A stretch of DNA of 64,000 nucleotides from Plecoglossus altivelis. Lineage: Eukaryota > Chordata > Actinopteri > Osmeriformes > Plecoglossidae. A program made the position numbers and the translations under genes. Under the pieces are notes generated by a model. That model was given only the letters and a program-made list of their open reading frames with translations. It was not told where the DNA came from and made no database searches. Shown piece after piece: positions 1-10,940 of this stretch. Location: NCBI GenBank assembly GCA_036571765.1, contig BROE01000022.1, positions 4,379,861 to 4,443,860 of the forward strand, written 5' to 3'. Position 1 is the first letter of the stretch. Every line of letters begins with the position of its first letter.

Positions 1-84
1 GGGGGGAGAGGAGGGAGAGTGTGAGAGAAAGAAAAGACGGGGGAGAGAAGGAGGAAGGGGAGGGAGAGGAAGGAGAGAGAGAGA

Positions 85-122
<38 letters not shown>

Positions 123-140
123 AAGAGGAAGAGAGTACCA
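1..140. repeat. GA-rich polypurine tract
   Basis: The plus strand is almost entirely G and A, with a (GA)n core at about 77-120 and GGGAGA variants on both sides. It probably continues beyond the left edge. Simple-sequence DNA; open frames through it are compositional. Confidence 0.9.
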
Positions 141-440
141 GATGTTAAGAGGGAAGTAAAATCAACATGACAGATTGCATTTGAAATTCAACCATCTATC
201 TGGTTTGGGGATGGCTTGATGCACAGACAGGAGGCCTGTGTCAGACGTTCAGGGGCATTTTGGCTTGCGCCCGTTGATAACACCCCTTGGGAAATGAAAA
301 GACTATTTGTGAGTGTGTGTGGCGATAGCAGGCTAGAGTCTAAAGACCAGACAGAGAAAGGAAGAGGAGGGAGGAGAGGAAGATGTCTAAAAACAGGAAG
401 AGGGATGACACAGCAGGTCTGAGGTTATTGCACAGACCAA
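141..440. other. Unique spacer, no recognised feature
   Basis: Non-repetitive sequence between two simple-repeat blocks, becoming purine-rich again at 350-400. I see no coding, RNA or strong regulatory signal. Confidence 0.5.
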
Positions 441-772
441 AGGGCGCGTGTATGTGTGTGCATATGTGTGTATGTGTGCAAGTGTGTGTGTGTTGTGTGC
501 TATATTTATGTGTGTGCGTGTGTGTGTGTTGTGTGCTATATTTATGTGTGTGCATATGTGTGTGTGTGTGTGTGTGCAAGTGTGTGTGTTTGTGTGCTAT
601 ATTTATGAGCTATGATAGAATCACACCGCACCAGGCAGAGAGTCCAGCTATGGCAGCTACAAGAGACAGTCTATAAGTGTGTGTGTGTGTGTGTGAGCCA
701 AAATCTCACCCTACGCCACCACCCCCCTATGTGTGTACGTCTTTAATGCCTTATACCACCACTCCAGAGTCT

Positions 773-810
<38 letters not shown>
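441..810. repeat. Compound (TG)n microsatellite with TATTTATG spacers
   Basis: TG arrays at 455-600, 678-695 and 774-810. The motif GTGTGCTATATTTATG recurs three times (about 495, 531 and 592), so the first block is a minisatellite built on a TG array. Confidence 0.9.
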
Positions 811-811
<1 letters not shown>

Positions 812-1000
812 TAGTTATGGGAGCTATGTCAAAGTCAGTGTGTATCATCTTTCCAGTGTGTCTTTCTGTGATCTACGATGTGTTTCCCTTCCTTCCCAGG
901 AGAGCAGCTCCTCCTTCTCTTATCCTTTTACCTCTCCCCACTCCTCTGCCTTTTCCACTCCTGAAATACTGTCACACTCTGGAAATGTGACAGGAGGGAG

Positions 1001-1456
1001 AGAGGGAGAGAGAGAGAGGGAGAGAGAGAGAGGGAGAAAGAAAGAGGGAGGGAGAGAGAGAAAAAGGGCAAGAGAGTGGGAGAGACGGAGGGATGAGGTA
1101 GAGAGGGAGGGAGAGAAAGAGGGAGAGAGAAACAGGGAGAGAAAGAGGGAGAGATGGAGAGAAGGAAGAGGGAGAGAGGGAGAGAAGGAGACAAGGAGAA
1201 AGAGGGGGAGAAGGAAACAAGGAGAGAGAGGGAGAGAAGGTGACAGAGAGAAAGGGAGGGAGAGAGAAGACAGGGAGAGGAGACAAGGAGAGAGAGAGAG
1301 AGAGATGGAAGCGAAGGAGACAAGGAGAGAGAGGGAGAGAGATGGAAGCGAAGGAGACAAGGAGAGAGAGGGAGAGAGAGGGAGAGAAGGAGACAGGGAG
1401 AGGGAGAGAAGGAGACAAGGAGAGAGAGGGAGAGAAGGAGACAGGGAGAGAAGGAA
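1001..1456. repeat. Long polypurine tract (GA/GGGAGA)n
   Basis: About 450 bp of nearly uninterrupted purine on the plus strand, made of GAGA, GGGAGA and AAGGAGACAAGGAGAGAG units. It is followed about 50 bp later by a similarly long polypyrimidine tract. Long Arg/Glu or Ser/Leu frames here come from the repeat, not from genes. Confidence 0.95.
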
Positions 1457-1510
1457 AGAGGGAGCTTTGCAGTTTGATCACTAATCCCCTCTGATCCGTA
1501 TCGAAACCCG

Positions 1511-2085
1511 TCTCCCTCTCTCTCTTCCTCTCCTCCCTGCTCTCTCCGTCTCTCTCTTCCTCTCCTCCATGCTCTCTCCCTCTCTCTCTTCCTCTCCTCC
1601 CTGCTCTGTTCCTCTCTCTCTTCCTCTCCTCCCTGCTCTCTCTGTCTCCCTCTCTCTTCCTCTCCTCCCTGCTCTCTTCCTCTCTCTCTTCCTCTCCTCC
1701 GTGCTCTCTCCTTCTCTCTCTTCCTCTCCTCCCTGCTCTCTCTGTCTCCCTCTCTGTCTTCCTCTCCTCCATGCTCTCTCCCTCTCTCTCTTCCTCTCCT
1801 CCCTGCTCTCTCTGTCTCCCTCTCTCTCTTCCTCTCCTCCCTGCTCTCTCCGTCTCCCTCTCTCTCTTCCTCTCTTCCTCTCCTCTCTCCGTCTCCCTCT
1901 CTTTCTTCCTCTCTTCCTCTCCTCTCTCCGTCTCCCTCTCTCTCTTCCTCTCTTCCTCTCCTCTCTCCGTCTCCCTCTCTCTCTTCCTCTCCTCTCTCTG
2001 TCTCCCTCTCTCTCTTCCTCTCCTCTCTCCGTCTCCCTCTCTCTCTTCCTCTCTTCCTCTCCTCTCTCCGTCTCCCTCTCCCTCA
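1511..2085. repeat. Polypyrimidine minisatellite (CTCTCTTCCTCTCCTCC family)
   Basis: About 575 bp of nearly pure pyrimidine on the plus strand, built from imperfect units containing TCTCTTCCTCTCCTCC followed by TGCTCTCTC or GTCTCCCTC variants. The units are longer and more complex than the tract at 1001-1456. Confidence 0.95.
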
Positions 2086-2252
2086 GATGTGGTGGGTCTG
2101 TGTAGGACATGTTGGATTTACGTTGCTGATTAATCAGCCTAAAATGGTTTCTATATAAAGAGGTTGTTGCATCACCGCAGAGGAAGCGCAGGGAGCAGGT
2201 TGGCCGGATGGCTATCGCAGCGCGGTGGGCTGGGTGACAAAGATAAGCCCCT
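2086..2252. other. Unique spacer
   Basis: Short non-repetitive segment with a TATATAAAG string near 2152 and GC-rich sequence at 2170-2240. The TATA-like string has no supporting downstream gene. Confidence 0.4.
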
Positions 2253-2334
2253 GCAGAGCACACACGTGCACAGGAGCGCACACGTGCACGGGAGCACGCA
2301 CGTGCACGGGAGCGCACACGTGCACACATACACA
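2253..2334. repeat. 18-bp minisatellite with four CACGTG E-boxes
   Basis: Four copies of a unit close to GCACACGTGCACGGGAGC. CACGTG cores begin at 2263, 2281, 2299 and 2317, exactly 18 bp apart. CACGTG is the palindromic E-box bound by MYC/MAX, USF and CLOCK-type factors; whether this array is bound is unknown. Confidence 0.85.
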
Positions 2335-2436
2335 CGCCCGCGCACATCCATCTCACTTCTATGTAGGATGAGCTTCGGGGCTTTGATTTTATGGACTATA
2401 CTGTGTAAAGGAAAACGTGATTTTGTAAAGGTAGGA

Positions 2437-2850
2437 ACACAAACACACACACACACACACACACATGATGAGGACAGCCCCAGTCCTCCAGTGCTGTGCT
2501 CCTTGCTATCCCACGCTGCATTGCAGTGACCTGGCTCGTGTAGAGCAGGTAGTGCTCATTAACTGAGCCCACATCCACCTTCCAGGGAGGGTTCTTAACC
2601 AAGTGCTCCAATTATCCTGGCTGGGCTTCCTCTCTCTGACACACACTCAACACACACACACACACACACACACACTCGACATAAATAAACACACAGGCTA
2701 CACAAAAATCCACAACCACATGAAACATCCACACATGCACACACACGTTTTCCATCTACATTCCGCAAACCTACTGTGTACCATCCATACACACCTAAAC
2801 ACACACACACATACAAACACACAGACATACACACACACACACAATGGCTC
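2437..2850. repeat. (CA)n microsatellite cluster
   Basis: CA arrays at 2441-2465, 2641-2675 and 2795-2845 with degenerate ACAC/ACAT sequence between. The part at 2466-2635 is unique and shows no feature. Confidence 0.85.
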
Positions 2851-2956
2851 TGCATCCAATCAGAGGGCAGTGAGTGCTGTGTACCTTCATGGTAGAAACA
2901 AGAGCCTGTGTTAATAGGGACAAACACAGGTGGTCAGGTTAGACAGACCATCATTA

Positions 2957-3126
2957 TCAGCTCTCTCTCTCTCTCCTACCTCTCTCTCTCTCCTACCTCT
3001 CTCTCTCTCCTACCTCTCTCTCTCTTTCCCTCTCTCTCCTCTCTCCCTCTCTCTCCTATCTCTTCCTCCCTTCCTCTCTCCTCTCTCCCTCTCTCATTCC
3101 CTCCCTCTTCCGCTCCCTCTCTCATG
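2957..3126. repeat. (CT)n tract with CTACCTCTCTCTCTC units
   Basis: Polypyrimidine on the plus strand. A roughly 20-bp unit containing TCCTACCTCTCTCTC repeats three times at 2975-3025, followed by irregular CT/TTCC sequence. Confidence 0.85.
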
Positions 3127-4105
3127 CACCTCCTGCAGCCTGTGATCTGTCATTAATCGCCATGGCAACAGTGTAGAATCGCTGAAGGGAGACAAGACCT
3201 GTCTTTGACAGCGAGACTAAAGGTTACAGTTGACTTGAATAGCTAAAACACTAAACTTCATCCTCTGAGTCAAATGTTCAGTGGCCTAAACCCATTTGTC
3301 GAATCAGACACTCTTGGCAAAACATAGACACATTTTCACTCACAAATATATATTTTTCCCTCACTGCGATGCACTAGTGCTGCTAAATGGTAGACACAGG
3401 CAGCAAACAGTAAACACATCAACAACACAGTCGTCATCTGTGAAACACAGCGACTCCATATTCATCACACTGGTCTCCAATGACGGTTTGGGACGATGTG
3501 AGCTTTCACTGTGGAGTCTGTATACCAGAACGTTTCAACATCTAACTGCAGTTTTGACTGTACATGTTTGTCTTCCACCATACAGCCCTTTTCTCAGCCC
3601 AGCTTGAGAGACTCTCTCTGCACGGCGGTAAAAGGTCTATAACCCAAACCCCTTTACCAGGGTACGTCTGTTACAGGCAATGGAACTGGCCTGGGATGAC
3701 GTAGAAGTGTGTTCAATACTGGATCTAGCAGACCTCGATGTTTTTCTTTGTTCTTTGTTGACAGTACTGAGTTGTGATGGTCACTGTAATGTTTTCTTTA
3801 TTGCTAAATGCGTTTACTGTGTATATACACAGTGATTTAGTCTGACATGGATTTAGATGGTGTTCTAATGGCTGCTCCATAGTGTTTAGAAAATGGATTT
3901 GCTGTGTCCATGATCCGAAAGCATTGTTTGATTTTGAACACGGATTCAATAGTTTAGGGGCAAGCGATTGTTTTTGCCAGAAGTCAAGGCAGAGGGTTTG
4001 GAAATTGAGTTTGAAGATTTAGTTGCGTGTTTACAGGTTAGAGAAAATGTGTGACCGTTTCAATAAATGCGTTGTGAACAGCTGTAACAGACAGACAAGC
4101 GTGGA
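3127..4105. other. Unique intergenic sequence; CNE-like start
   Basis: About 1 kb without tandem repeats. The first 110 bp contain GTCATTAATCGCCATGGCAA, a TAAT-bearing stretch of the kind common in vertebrate conserved non-coding elements. The rest (AT-moderate) has no open frame with credible protein composition. Confidence 0.35.
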
Positions 4106-4107
4106 CA

Positions 4108-4435
4108 CAGTGTGTGTGTGTGTGTGTGTGCGTGTGTGTGTGTGTGTCTACGTTCATCATCATGTCCACCTGCTAACAACAGCAATGCAGAATGACCATG
4201 AACCTCCTCATGGAGACAGACAGATCCCTCCAAGCTCTGACTCTTTTATGGAAAATAAGATCAAAAAAGAGACAAAATATCTGGTCCCTCTTTCCATGGT
4301 GCTCCCTCCCTCCACCCCTCCCTCCACCCCTTCCTCCATCCCTCCATCCCTCCACCCCTCCCTCCACCCCTCCATCCCTTCCTCCATCCCTCCACCACTC
4401 CATCCCTCCATCCCTCATCCCTCCACCCCTCGCCT
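4108..4435. repeat. (TG)n at 4108-4148 and (TCCC/TCCA)n at 4300-4435
   Basis: A TG array is followed, after about 150 bp of unique sequence, by a CCTCCATCCCTCCACC-type tetranucleotide array. No genes. Confidence 0.85.
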
Positions 4436-4439
4436 GATG

Positions 4440-5036
4440 AGATCTAGATGTTACATAAGTCTATAATCCAGCTGCAAGTCTTCTCCCTTTTCTACCCAGT
4501 CACTCCCATTTCCACACACACACAGACACACACACACACACACAATCTCCTTAAAGCCAGAACTAAACCTGCTGTTTCGAACAGCAGAATATAAAGACGA
4601 GTTTATATTTGACGAGCTGAAAACAATGAACTTTGTTCCGCGTGAACACATGGTGTCCCTCCCCCTCCCTCCCTCCCCCACCCACCCACCCACCTCCCGT
4701 CCGCAGCCTGCAGACTCAGACAGGAATAGCCTGCCCTTGGCCATGGTAGCGCTAGAATGGCCACCCAGTAACTTAGACACACCAACACAAGCTCAGGCTC
4801 TCAGCGCTAGCTGGTGCCAACTCCAGGCTTCTAGCAGAGCAGACGGAGCTGTTAACTTAACACAAGCCCCTCTAAAGCCCCCCCAGCTGGGCCCTGCCGA
4901 CTCCCCGCACCCTGGCAGGCCATCCTGGGGTACAGGGTGCCACTGCTGTCTAGCAAGAGGACGAGGTGGAGGGGGGTGACGTTTGACAGGAGGCCACGGA
5001 GAGTGTGAAAACATGGGAAATCACCCACACTCGTGT
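4440..5036. other. Unique spacer with a short CA run
   Basis: Includes a CA run at 4514-4543, a CCCTCCCTCCCCCACCCACC run at 4660-4690, and GC-rich unique sequence at 4690-4980. No gene or RNA signal seen. Confidence 0.4.
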
Positions 5037-5037
5037 A

Positions 5038-5075
<38 letters not shown>

Positions 5076-5421
5076 CACACAGTCTTCTACAGACACTGCT
5101 ATTGGACATGACATCATGTGCTTCTTCAAACTCTTCTGCCCAGAGCCAGGCTACAGGAGGACGTACTGCTATTATTACCAGACCACAAAGGGCACACAAC
5201 AGGGGGAGCTACAACACACACACACACTTACATGGCACGCTTACGCAGCACACTTACACAACACGCTTACACAACACGCTTACACGACACGCTTACACGC
5301 AAACCTGCACAAGCTCTCTCTCTCCTCGAACACACACACACGTACACAGCTCTCACCAGAACTATTAGGGGTTATTCAACAAAAGGTTTTATCATAGAAC
5401 CCTTCCTGCACATACACACAA

Positions 5422-5452
<31 letters not shown>

Positions 5453-5500
5453 CAAACATGAAAACACACACACTAACACACACAAACACACACACATCAC
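5037..5500. repeat. (CA)n cluster and 10-bp ACACTTACAC array
   Basis: (CA)n at 5039-5073, a degenerate array of ACGCTTACAC/ACACTTACAC at 5212-5300, and interrupted (CA)n with AAACACAC units at 5408-5495. Confidence 0.85.
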
Positions 5501-5865
5501 TAACCGAGCAGATAAGGAGTAGGAGAACTATATAATCACTCAGCAAGTCAAATGAACACTGCAGGTGTTTCGCTGTGCAAGTTCTTAGTTTGGAGAAGTA
5601 AGCGCTCCAAAAAGATGTTGTTGCTGTTTCTTCTCTCTGATGTTTCAAAATACAATCGAGCCTGTGCCCTCTCCCATAGCTGTGCAGGGATGGAGGGGGG
5701 AGGAGGGGAGACAGATAGGAGTGTGAGGGATGAGGAGAGAGCGATGACCCCATCCCCTTCCTCTCCTCCTGCTCCTCCTCTTCCACCTCACTAGAGAATC
5801 TGATTTCCCCTGCCGCTACGGCGAGTGGGGCATCTGTCTTCAATAGCAGCAGCCATATATATCAC
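5501..5865. other. Unique spacer
   Basis: Non-repetitive apart from a purine-rich patch at 5690-5745. No feature recognised. Confidence 0.4.
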
Positions 5866-6052
5866 ACACGAGCACACACACACACACACAAGCACACACA
5901 CACACACCAGCACACACACACACACACACACACACAAGCACACACACACACACACACGAGCACACACACACACACAAGCACACACACACACCAGCACACA
6001 CACACACCAGCACACACACACACCAGCACACACACACGCCTGAACACACGCA
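5866..6052. repeat. Interrupted (CA)n array with AGCACAC units
   Basis: CA runs of 12-30 bp separated by AG or CCAG. The unit CACCAGCACACACACA recurs at the 3' end, giving a minisatellite character. Confidence 0.9.
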
Positions 6053-6194
6053 CATAGATAGGTCCCTTGGTTTCTGTGCCTACTGTAGGTCACAGATTTC
6101 CTCTCTGCTTACCGTCATCAGACGAGATAAGAGGATCCATAAGATATAAGCATCAATCAGTCCCAGAGGTCATGTTAACCATGTTGCAGGTCTT

Positions 6195-6436
6195 CAGAGC
6201 GTCCCAGCTGAGCTGCCCTCCAGAGCGTCCCAGCTGAGCTGCCCTCCAGAGCGTCCCAGCTGAGCTGCCCTCCAGAGCGTCCTAGCTGAGCTGCCCTCCA
6301 GAGCGTCCTAGCTGAGCTGCCCTCCAGAGCATCCCAGCTGAGCTGCCCTCCAGAGCGTCCCCGCTGAGCTGCCCTCCAGAGCATCCCAGCTGAGCTGCCC
6401 TCCAGAGCGTCCCAGCTGAGCTGCCCTCCAGAGCAG
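6195..6436. repeat. 26-bp minisatellite, nine copies plus a partial
   Basis: CAGAGCGTC starts at 6195 and recurs every 26 bp (6221, 6247, 6273, 6299, 6325, 6351, 6377, 6403, partial at 6429). Each copy contains CCAGCTGAGCTGCCCT. Copies differ by single substitutions (GCGTCC/GCATCC, CCCAGC/CCTAGC/CCCCGC). The CAGCTGAGCTG core holds an E-box (CAGCTG) in most copies. Because 26 is not a multiple of 3, frames through it do not encode a peptide repeat. Confidence 0.95.
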
Positions 6437-7045
6437 CAGCAAGGCCATGACCTGCAGGTCTGATGGAGGCCTGTCTCCACCCACCATGACAGTTGGTCTT
6501 TAGCGGTCTGTTTCCTGTCAGCCTGTCTTCCTGGCGTCTGTCCACCTGTTTGTTCCAACTGTTTCCTGCTGCCTGACTGAATACCAGGCCAGTCATTCAC
6601 TTTCACACATCTCTACACACACACACAGACACGTCTACGCAGATACAGCACACAAACTTACAACTACAAACGTACACATGCATCACACACATACACAAAC
6701 ACAACTACACGCACACAAACTGACCGGTAATAGGATTGTAACTAACAGCGCGCTATCATTATCGTCATTATCACCGACGTTTCCTGACACAGATTGCTGC
6801 CGCTCTGTAGTAAATGATTCTCGTTGACTTTGATATCTGCGGGGGAGGTCGGTGTGCAACGTATCGTTACAGTCAAAATATGCCGATAACTTGTTTGTTT
6901 GCTGCCCATTAACCCCCCCCCCCATTCCCCCCACTGCCCCCCCTACTCATCTGGTGCCTCTCTCTTCCTACCTGATCCCCCCCCTCCCCTCACGCTCCAC
7001 ACACCATGTCATCACGTGTTTCTGAAACCCATATAGAGCCTTTGC

Positions 7046-7048
<3 letters not shown>
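6437..7048. other. Unique spacer with short CA and C runs
   Basis: Unique sequence with a degenerate CA patch at 6613-6715 and C-rich runs at 6911-6990. TATCATTATCGTCATTATCA at about 6753-6772 is AT-rich unique DNA. No gene signal. Confidence 0.4.

Positions 7049-7109
<61 letters not shown>
7049..7109. repeat. Perfect (TG)n microsatellite
   Basis: About 60 bp of uninterrupted TG. Likely polymorphic. Confidence 0.95.
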
Positions 7110-7114
<5 letters not shown>

Positions 7115-7279
7115 CTCAAACCTTAACAGACCAGTCAAGTTAATATGTAGCGCTCAAGCACACGCGGGCTGTTTGTCTCTTCACACACATGCGTTTGGGT
7201 GCACTGGCACGTTCGCCATTCAGATTGAAAACAAAGTGTTGGGGAGCGCAAATGGCTTCTCATTCCACTGTGGCCCCGA

Positions 7280-7303
7280 CCCCCCCCCCCCCCCCCCCCC
7301 CCC
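7280..7303. repeat. Poly-C run (24 bp)
   Basis: Homopolymer of C. Similar plus-strand C or G runs lie at 28460-28477, 29913-29932, 34853-34866 and 55187-55217; the last one coincides with an assembly gap. Confidence 0.95.
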
Positions 7304-7369
7304 AAACCCCCCCATCAACTGTTCTATCAGCACAGATAAAGACCTAATTATCCTGGAATAAACGTACTC

Positions 7370-8200
7370 ACTCCCACGGCCTACGCTGGCAGTCGACTCG
7401 ACCGTATTTCAACAAGTCAACAAGCGGTTAACCAGTCTGAACACTAATGTAGCATGAAATGTTACGCAAATAAGAGTTGAAGTCGCAAGGACGATCGCAA
7501 CAATATTGCCGTTAGGCTACACTTACGTATCTGCTGATGAGATTCCGTAGCACGCTGAAATCCATCCTTTTGACAGCTCTCCGTCGACTATTTGCCACTG
7601 TAAATAGGCTACAAATGTTTCCTAGAACCTTAACCGACGCTACCTTATGTTCATCACTGTTGCTACATACATCACTCACGGCCGCTGCATGTCTGTTTAC
7701 GAGCGTGAGAAGTAGCGGACTTTCAGTCGTCTGTTTGGATTTTCATGGCATTCTTAGCGGTTTGTAAAGCAGCCATACAACTGAGCAGGATAGGCTGTTC
7801 TTTGCTTCATAGTCCCGCCGCATAAACGTACGAAGGTATGATTATTTGGTTCTGTTTGAGCAGCGTCGGTCTTCTTGCGCCCTGTAAGTTGGACTTTTGA
7901 AACAAATTCGTTTATCTTCTGCTGTAAAATATTCGGTTCGTTCACATAGCGTGTTTTCCTGGTCCCGTTATGTCTTGAAATCAAGAATCCGGCAATGCGA
8001 AAGGCTCGGTGGCTTGGTACGTCAGATAAAACACTGCGCATGCGCAATCCAATTTTCTCACCCGTTTAGAATCTACAGTAACCGACAAGAAAAAAAGATA
8101 TGTAAGCCCAGTGATCATACAACGGTCGCCGTTTGTAGAGTTGTGGGGTTTCAGCAAGACCGCTAATTCTTAAAGGACATTTTACTTAGACCAAATTGTA
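7370..8200. promoter_or_regulatory. Candidate CpG-bearing promoter island with NRF1 site
   Basis: This repeat-free block has visibly more CpG dinucleotides than its surroundings. At 8035-8046 is TGCGCATGCGCA, a perfect match to the palindromic NRF1 consensus YGCGCAYGCGCR, followed by ATCCAAT (CCAAT core 8049-8053). NRF1 plus CCAAT with CpG is typical of TATA-less vertebrate promoters. I could not identify an associated coding exon, so the promoter call is inference; an unannotated non-coding transcript is possible. Confidence 0.35.
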
Positions 8201-9269
8201 TGTTGAATCCGTTAAACAGGGCATGATTATGGTGCCTTAAACACAAAAACAGGAACACTTCATATATAGCTGTCATAGTCATGAGAGTTGGCCTCACACC
8301 TTCCAAATGACAAACTTTCCAAATCACGGTTTGAAAAGAAAAAAAAGAAAAAAGATTGGTTTGACACTATTACAAACGATAAAGTGGACAATAACTACCG
8401 CTCAATCTATGCATGCACCCCCACCCCCCTATTGTCTCAGACGGCGGAATCGCAAGGGCGTGTCGTCTCGCCTGTCCCCAGACATTTCATTAGCAGATTT
8501 ACAGCGTCTTTCTATTCTGGCACCATCAATAATGCATAGAGAGCTACTACTCCGAGTGCTAACGTGCTAACAGTAATAGGCCTAGCAGTAGCGGTTTACA
8601 TGCCTGCCCCACCCCCTCATCTGATGTTGGATAATGAACGGTTAGACTTTGTCCACATTGAGGTTTCACAGGCCTTTACGGTCTACTCCACTTTAAATTA
8701 TAACCAGTGTGGTGATGAGCGCTAGTATCACCAGAGTCGTTAAGCCAACGCAAGCAGCATAACTAAATATTACGTAACTATCTCCTCTAACCGACGGTTT
8801 TAAACCACAGAGTAATGATGAACAACCCACAAGACCTGTAATATGTTACTAACAAAGCACTAGGCTGCAGACATATCATATAATAACTCACAAAGTGGGC
8901 TTATAAAGTAACCAACAGGTCAATAAAACCTTTTGGACCCGGTTCATCCTTCAGTTAGTTTAGGCTTATGGCAAGGCAAAAAAAAAAGACTAGCCTGCTA
9001 CTGAGAACATGACTGAACAACTTCAGCATTTAAATCGGATGGTGTTGAAAACTTGTTTCATATAAACCTTGTCTCATCTGTAGATGAGATGCCCACATCT
9101 CCACCATGTTTGTCTACTGGCTAACTGCTGGTGCTAACACACTGCCCCTCAGAAATCATGTTCGTCTCAACGCATTCAGCTGCACACAGTACGTTCATGC
9201 CATTCAGCCATCCAATCAGTGGTTTCTTTCCCACAATGGAGGGGGGAATAGTGCATTCTGGGGGTAATA
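8201..9269. other. Unique AT-moderate intergenic sequence
   Basis: Repeat-poor sequence with short A runs near 8340 and 8980. No coding frame with convincing composition, no RNA gene seen. Confidence 0.4.
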
Positions 9270-9450
9270 GATGGAGCCGAGGCCTTAGCAGGATAACCGG
9301 GACATAATGACCAGGCCTCCTGCATGGTCTGCCAAACCTCAGCGGTGTTTGGACTCTGATATGTTTGCTCTGGTTATCTCATAGCTGACTGACCATCAGG
9401 GCCTCGGTTGACTGGAGGAAATGGGTCGTTGCTAATTCCCCTCCTCTGCC
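9270..9450. promoter_or_regulatory. Candidate conserved non-coding element
   Basis: A compact unique block directly before a polypurine tract, holding GGACATAATGACCAGGCC, CCTCAGCGGTGTTTGG and GTTGCTAATTCCC. Balanced composition and several homeodomain-type TAAT cores resemble vertebrate CNEs. Inference only. Confidence 0.25.
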
Positions 9451-9459
9451 TAATTGCGT

Positions 9460-9727
9460 GGGTGAGAAAGAGAGGGAGAGAGAGGGAGAGAGGGAGTGAC
9501 AGAGGGAGAGAAAAGGAGAGGGAGAGAGAAGGAGCGAGGGAGATATAGTGACAGAGGGAGAGAGAGGAGAGAGGGAGAGAGAAGGAGAGAGGGAGAGAGA
9601 AGAAGAGAGAGAACGAGCAAGGGGGAGAGCGATGGAGAGAGAGGGAAAGAGAGAGGGAGAGAGGAGAGAGAGGGACAGAGAGGAGAGAGAGGGAGAGAGA
9701 GAGAAGAGAGGAGAGAGAGGGAGAGAT
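9460..9727. repeat. Polypurine (GA/GGGAGA)n tract
   Basis: Nearly pure purine on the plus strand, the same family as 1001-1456. Confidence 0.95.
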
Positions 9728-10089
9728 GAAATTGGGGCACTAGGCTACTCAGGAAGTGTCTGCTTTAGAATCATTCTTCTTCTCTTAAATTTTGCATCGG
9801 ACCTCCAGACTTGTGCGTAGAGTGATCCCTCTTCCTGGGCTGCAATTTCCAGCCATTTGAAATTCTCTCGAGACGCTGGAAGGCCAGTGAGGGCAGATAT
9901 ACACCATAAAGTTGTTTTCCTCCCAGAGGGCTTTCAGTTAGCAGTGTAACCTGCAAGGCAGAGGCGTTATCACTGGATACAGACGGAGAACTATTGCAAT
10001 TGCGTCTCATGTTACCTTTTCATTTCAAGTAAAGGCGTAGGAGAAAATCACTGCGCAATAGCCCCCTTAGCCAAAGGTGGACATTTGTG
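9728..10089. other. Unique spacer
   Basis: Non-repetitive sequence; no feature recognised. Confidence 0.4.
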
Positions 10090-10258
10090 AAATCACAGAG
10101 GAGAACAGGAAATCACAGAGGAGAACAGGAAATCACAGAGGAGAACAGGAAATCACAGAGGAGAACAGGAAATCACAGAGGAGAACAGGGAATCACAGAG
10201 GAGAACAGGAAATCACAGAGGAGAACAGGAAATCACAGAGGAGAACAGGAAATCACAG
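10090..10258. repeat. 20-bp minisatellite, eight copies plus a partial
   Basis: AAATCACAGAGGAGAACAGG repeats every 20 bp from 10090 and breaks off in the ninth copy at about 10258. One copy begins GAATCACAG instead of AAATCACAG; otherwise copies appear identical, suggesting recent expansion. No spacers are present, so it is not CRISPR-like. Confidence 0.95.
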
Positions 10259-10940
10259 TAAGTTGGCAGTTGAGGGGTCATGTCTTCGTCTATTCTATCA
10301 GTGTCAGATTTTTCATGTATAAATTAGTCTTTGAAAAAAAAAGGCTTTGGCAGGATCTGGAAGCACTTGCTGATTGACCTGACTAAGTTGAAGAGGCAGG
10401 TCGAGAAGTGTGCTGATTGCGACCACTCAGTACCATAAATGGGTCTATGCTGCCATCTAGCGTTTGACTGAGAAAATGCAGCATTCTGCTCTCTGCCCGG
10501 AGGAAGGAGGAGGAAGAGGAATCCATCCTTCATTTATGTCGAGACAACAGTAATGTTTCTGTTTGCGTTGCTTTATACCTATCTTTATCTGTATCTCTCC
10601 CTTTTCTCTATTTTTGTCTTTCTCGCTTCCTTTCTGTCTTTCTTTCTCTTTCCTGCTTGCTCGCTCTTTCTCTCGTCAATTTATGTAACGACTGAACGCC
10701 ACGTTGAAGTTTAGGAATAGCGATAAGTTGCATGTGTTCCTCTGGCAGCGGATGTGCTTGTCACATGGCTGTTGTCCTGATGCCCGGTGCGTGTGCCAGG
10801 AGAGGGGCTTAGCCCTGCGTCTGGAGACGGTAGTCGTGGAGATCGCAGGGTGTGGATGCTTGGCAACGCCAAATAGGATTTGGGGAAGGACCGGAGCGAT
10901 GGAGCGAGAGGGAGTAGAGCTGCTGCCAAGTCCTCTCCGT
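10259..10940. other. Unique sequence with a CT-rich patch
   Basis: Unique flank of the 20-bp minisatellite, a TTTCTCTCTTTC-rich patch at 10595-10675, then moderately GC-rich unique DNA at 10700-10930 with no convincing exon. Confidence 0.4.
10450..10463 (-). promoter_or_regulatory. CTCF-like core motif
   Basis: CTGCCATCTAGCG matches the first 11 positions of the reverse-complement CTCF core STGCCMYCTRSTGG, then diverges. It sits in unique DNA just after the 20-bp minisatellite. A motif match only; chance occurrence is plausible. Confidence 0.25.

Noticed and set aside
2150..2160. TATATAAAG as a TATA box
   Set aside because: No downstream exon or initiator context; a single TATA-like string is expected by chance.
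972..2356. Long Arg/Glu and Ser/Leu/Pro open frames
   Set aside because: They are translations of GA/CT simple repeats, open in several frames and on both strands.
6175..6606. 143-codon repetitive frame (GGQLSWDALEGSSA-like)
   Set aside because: The 26-bp repeat shifts frame every copy, so the peptide repeat is an 78-bp artefact with no selection on frame.
10090..10258. Regular direct repeats resembling a CRISPR array
   Set aside because: Copies are contiguous with no spacers, and the genome is vertebrate; it is a minisatellite.
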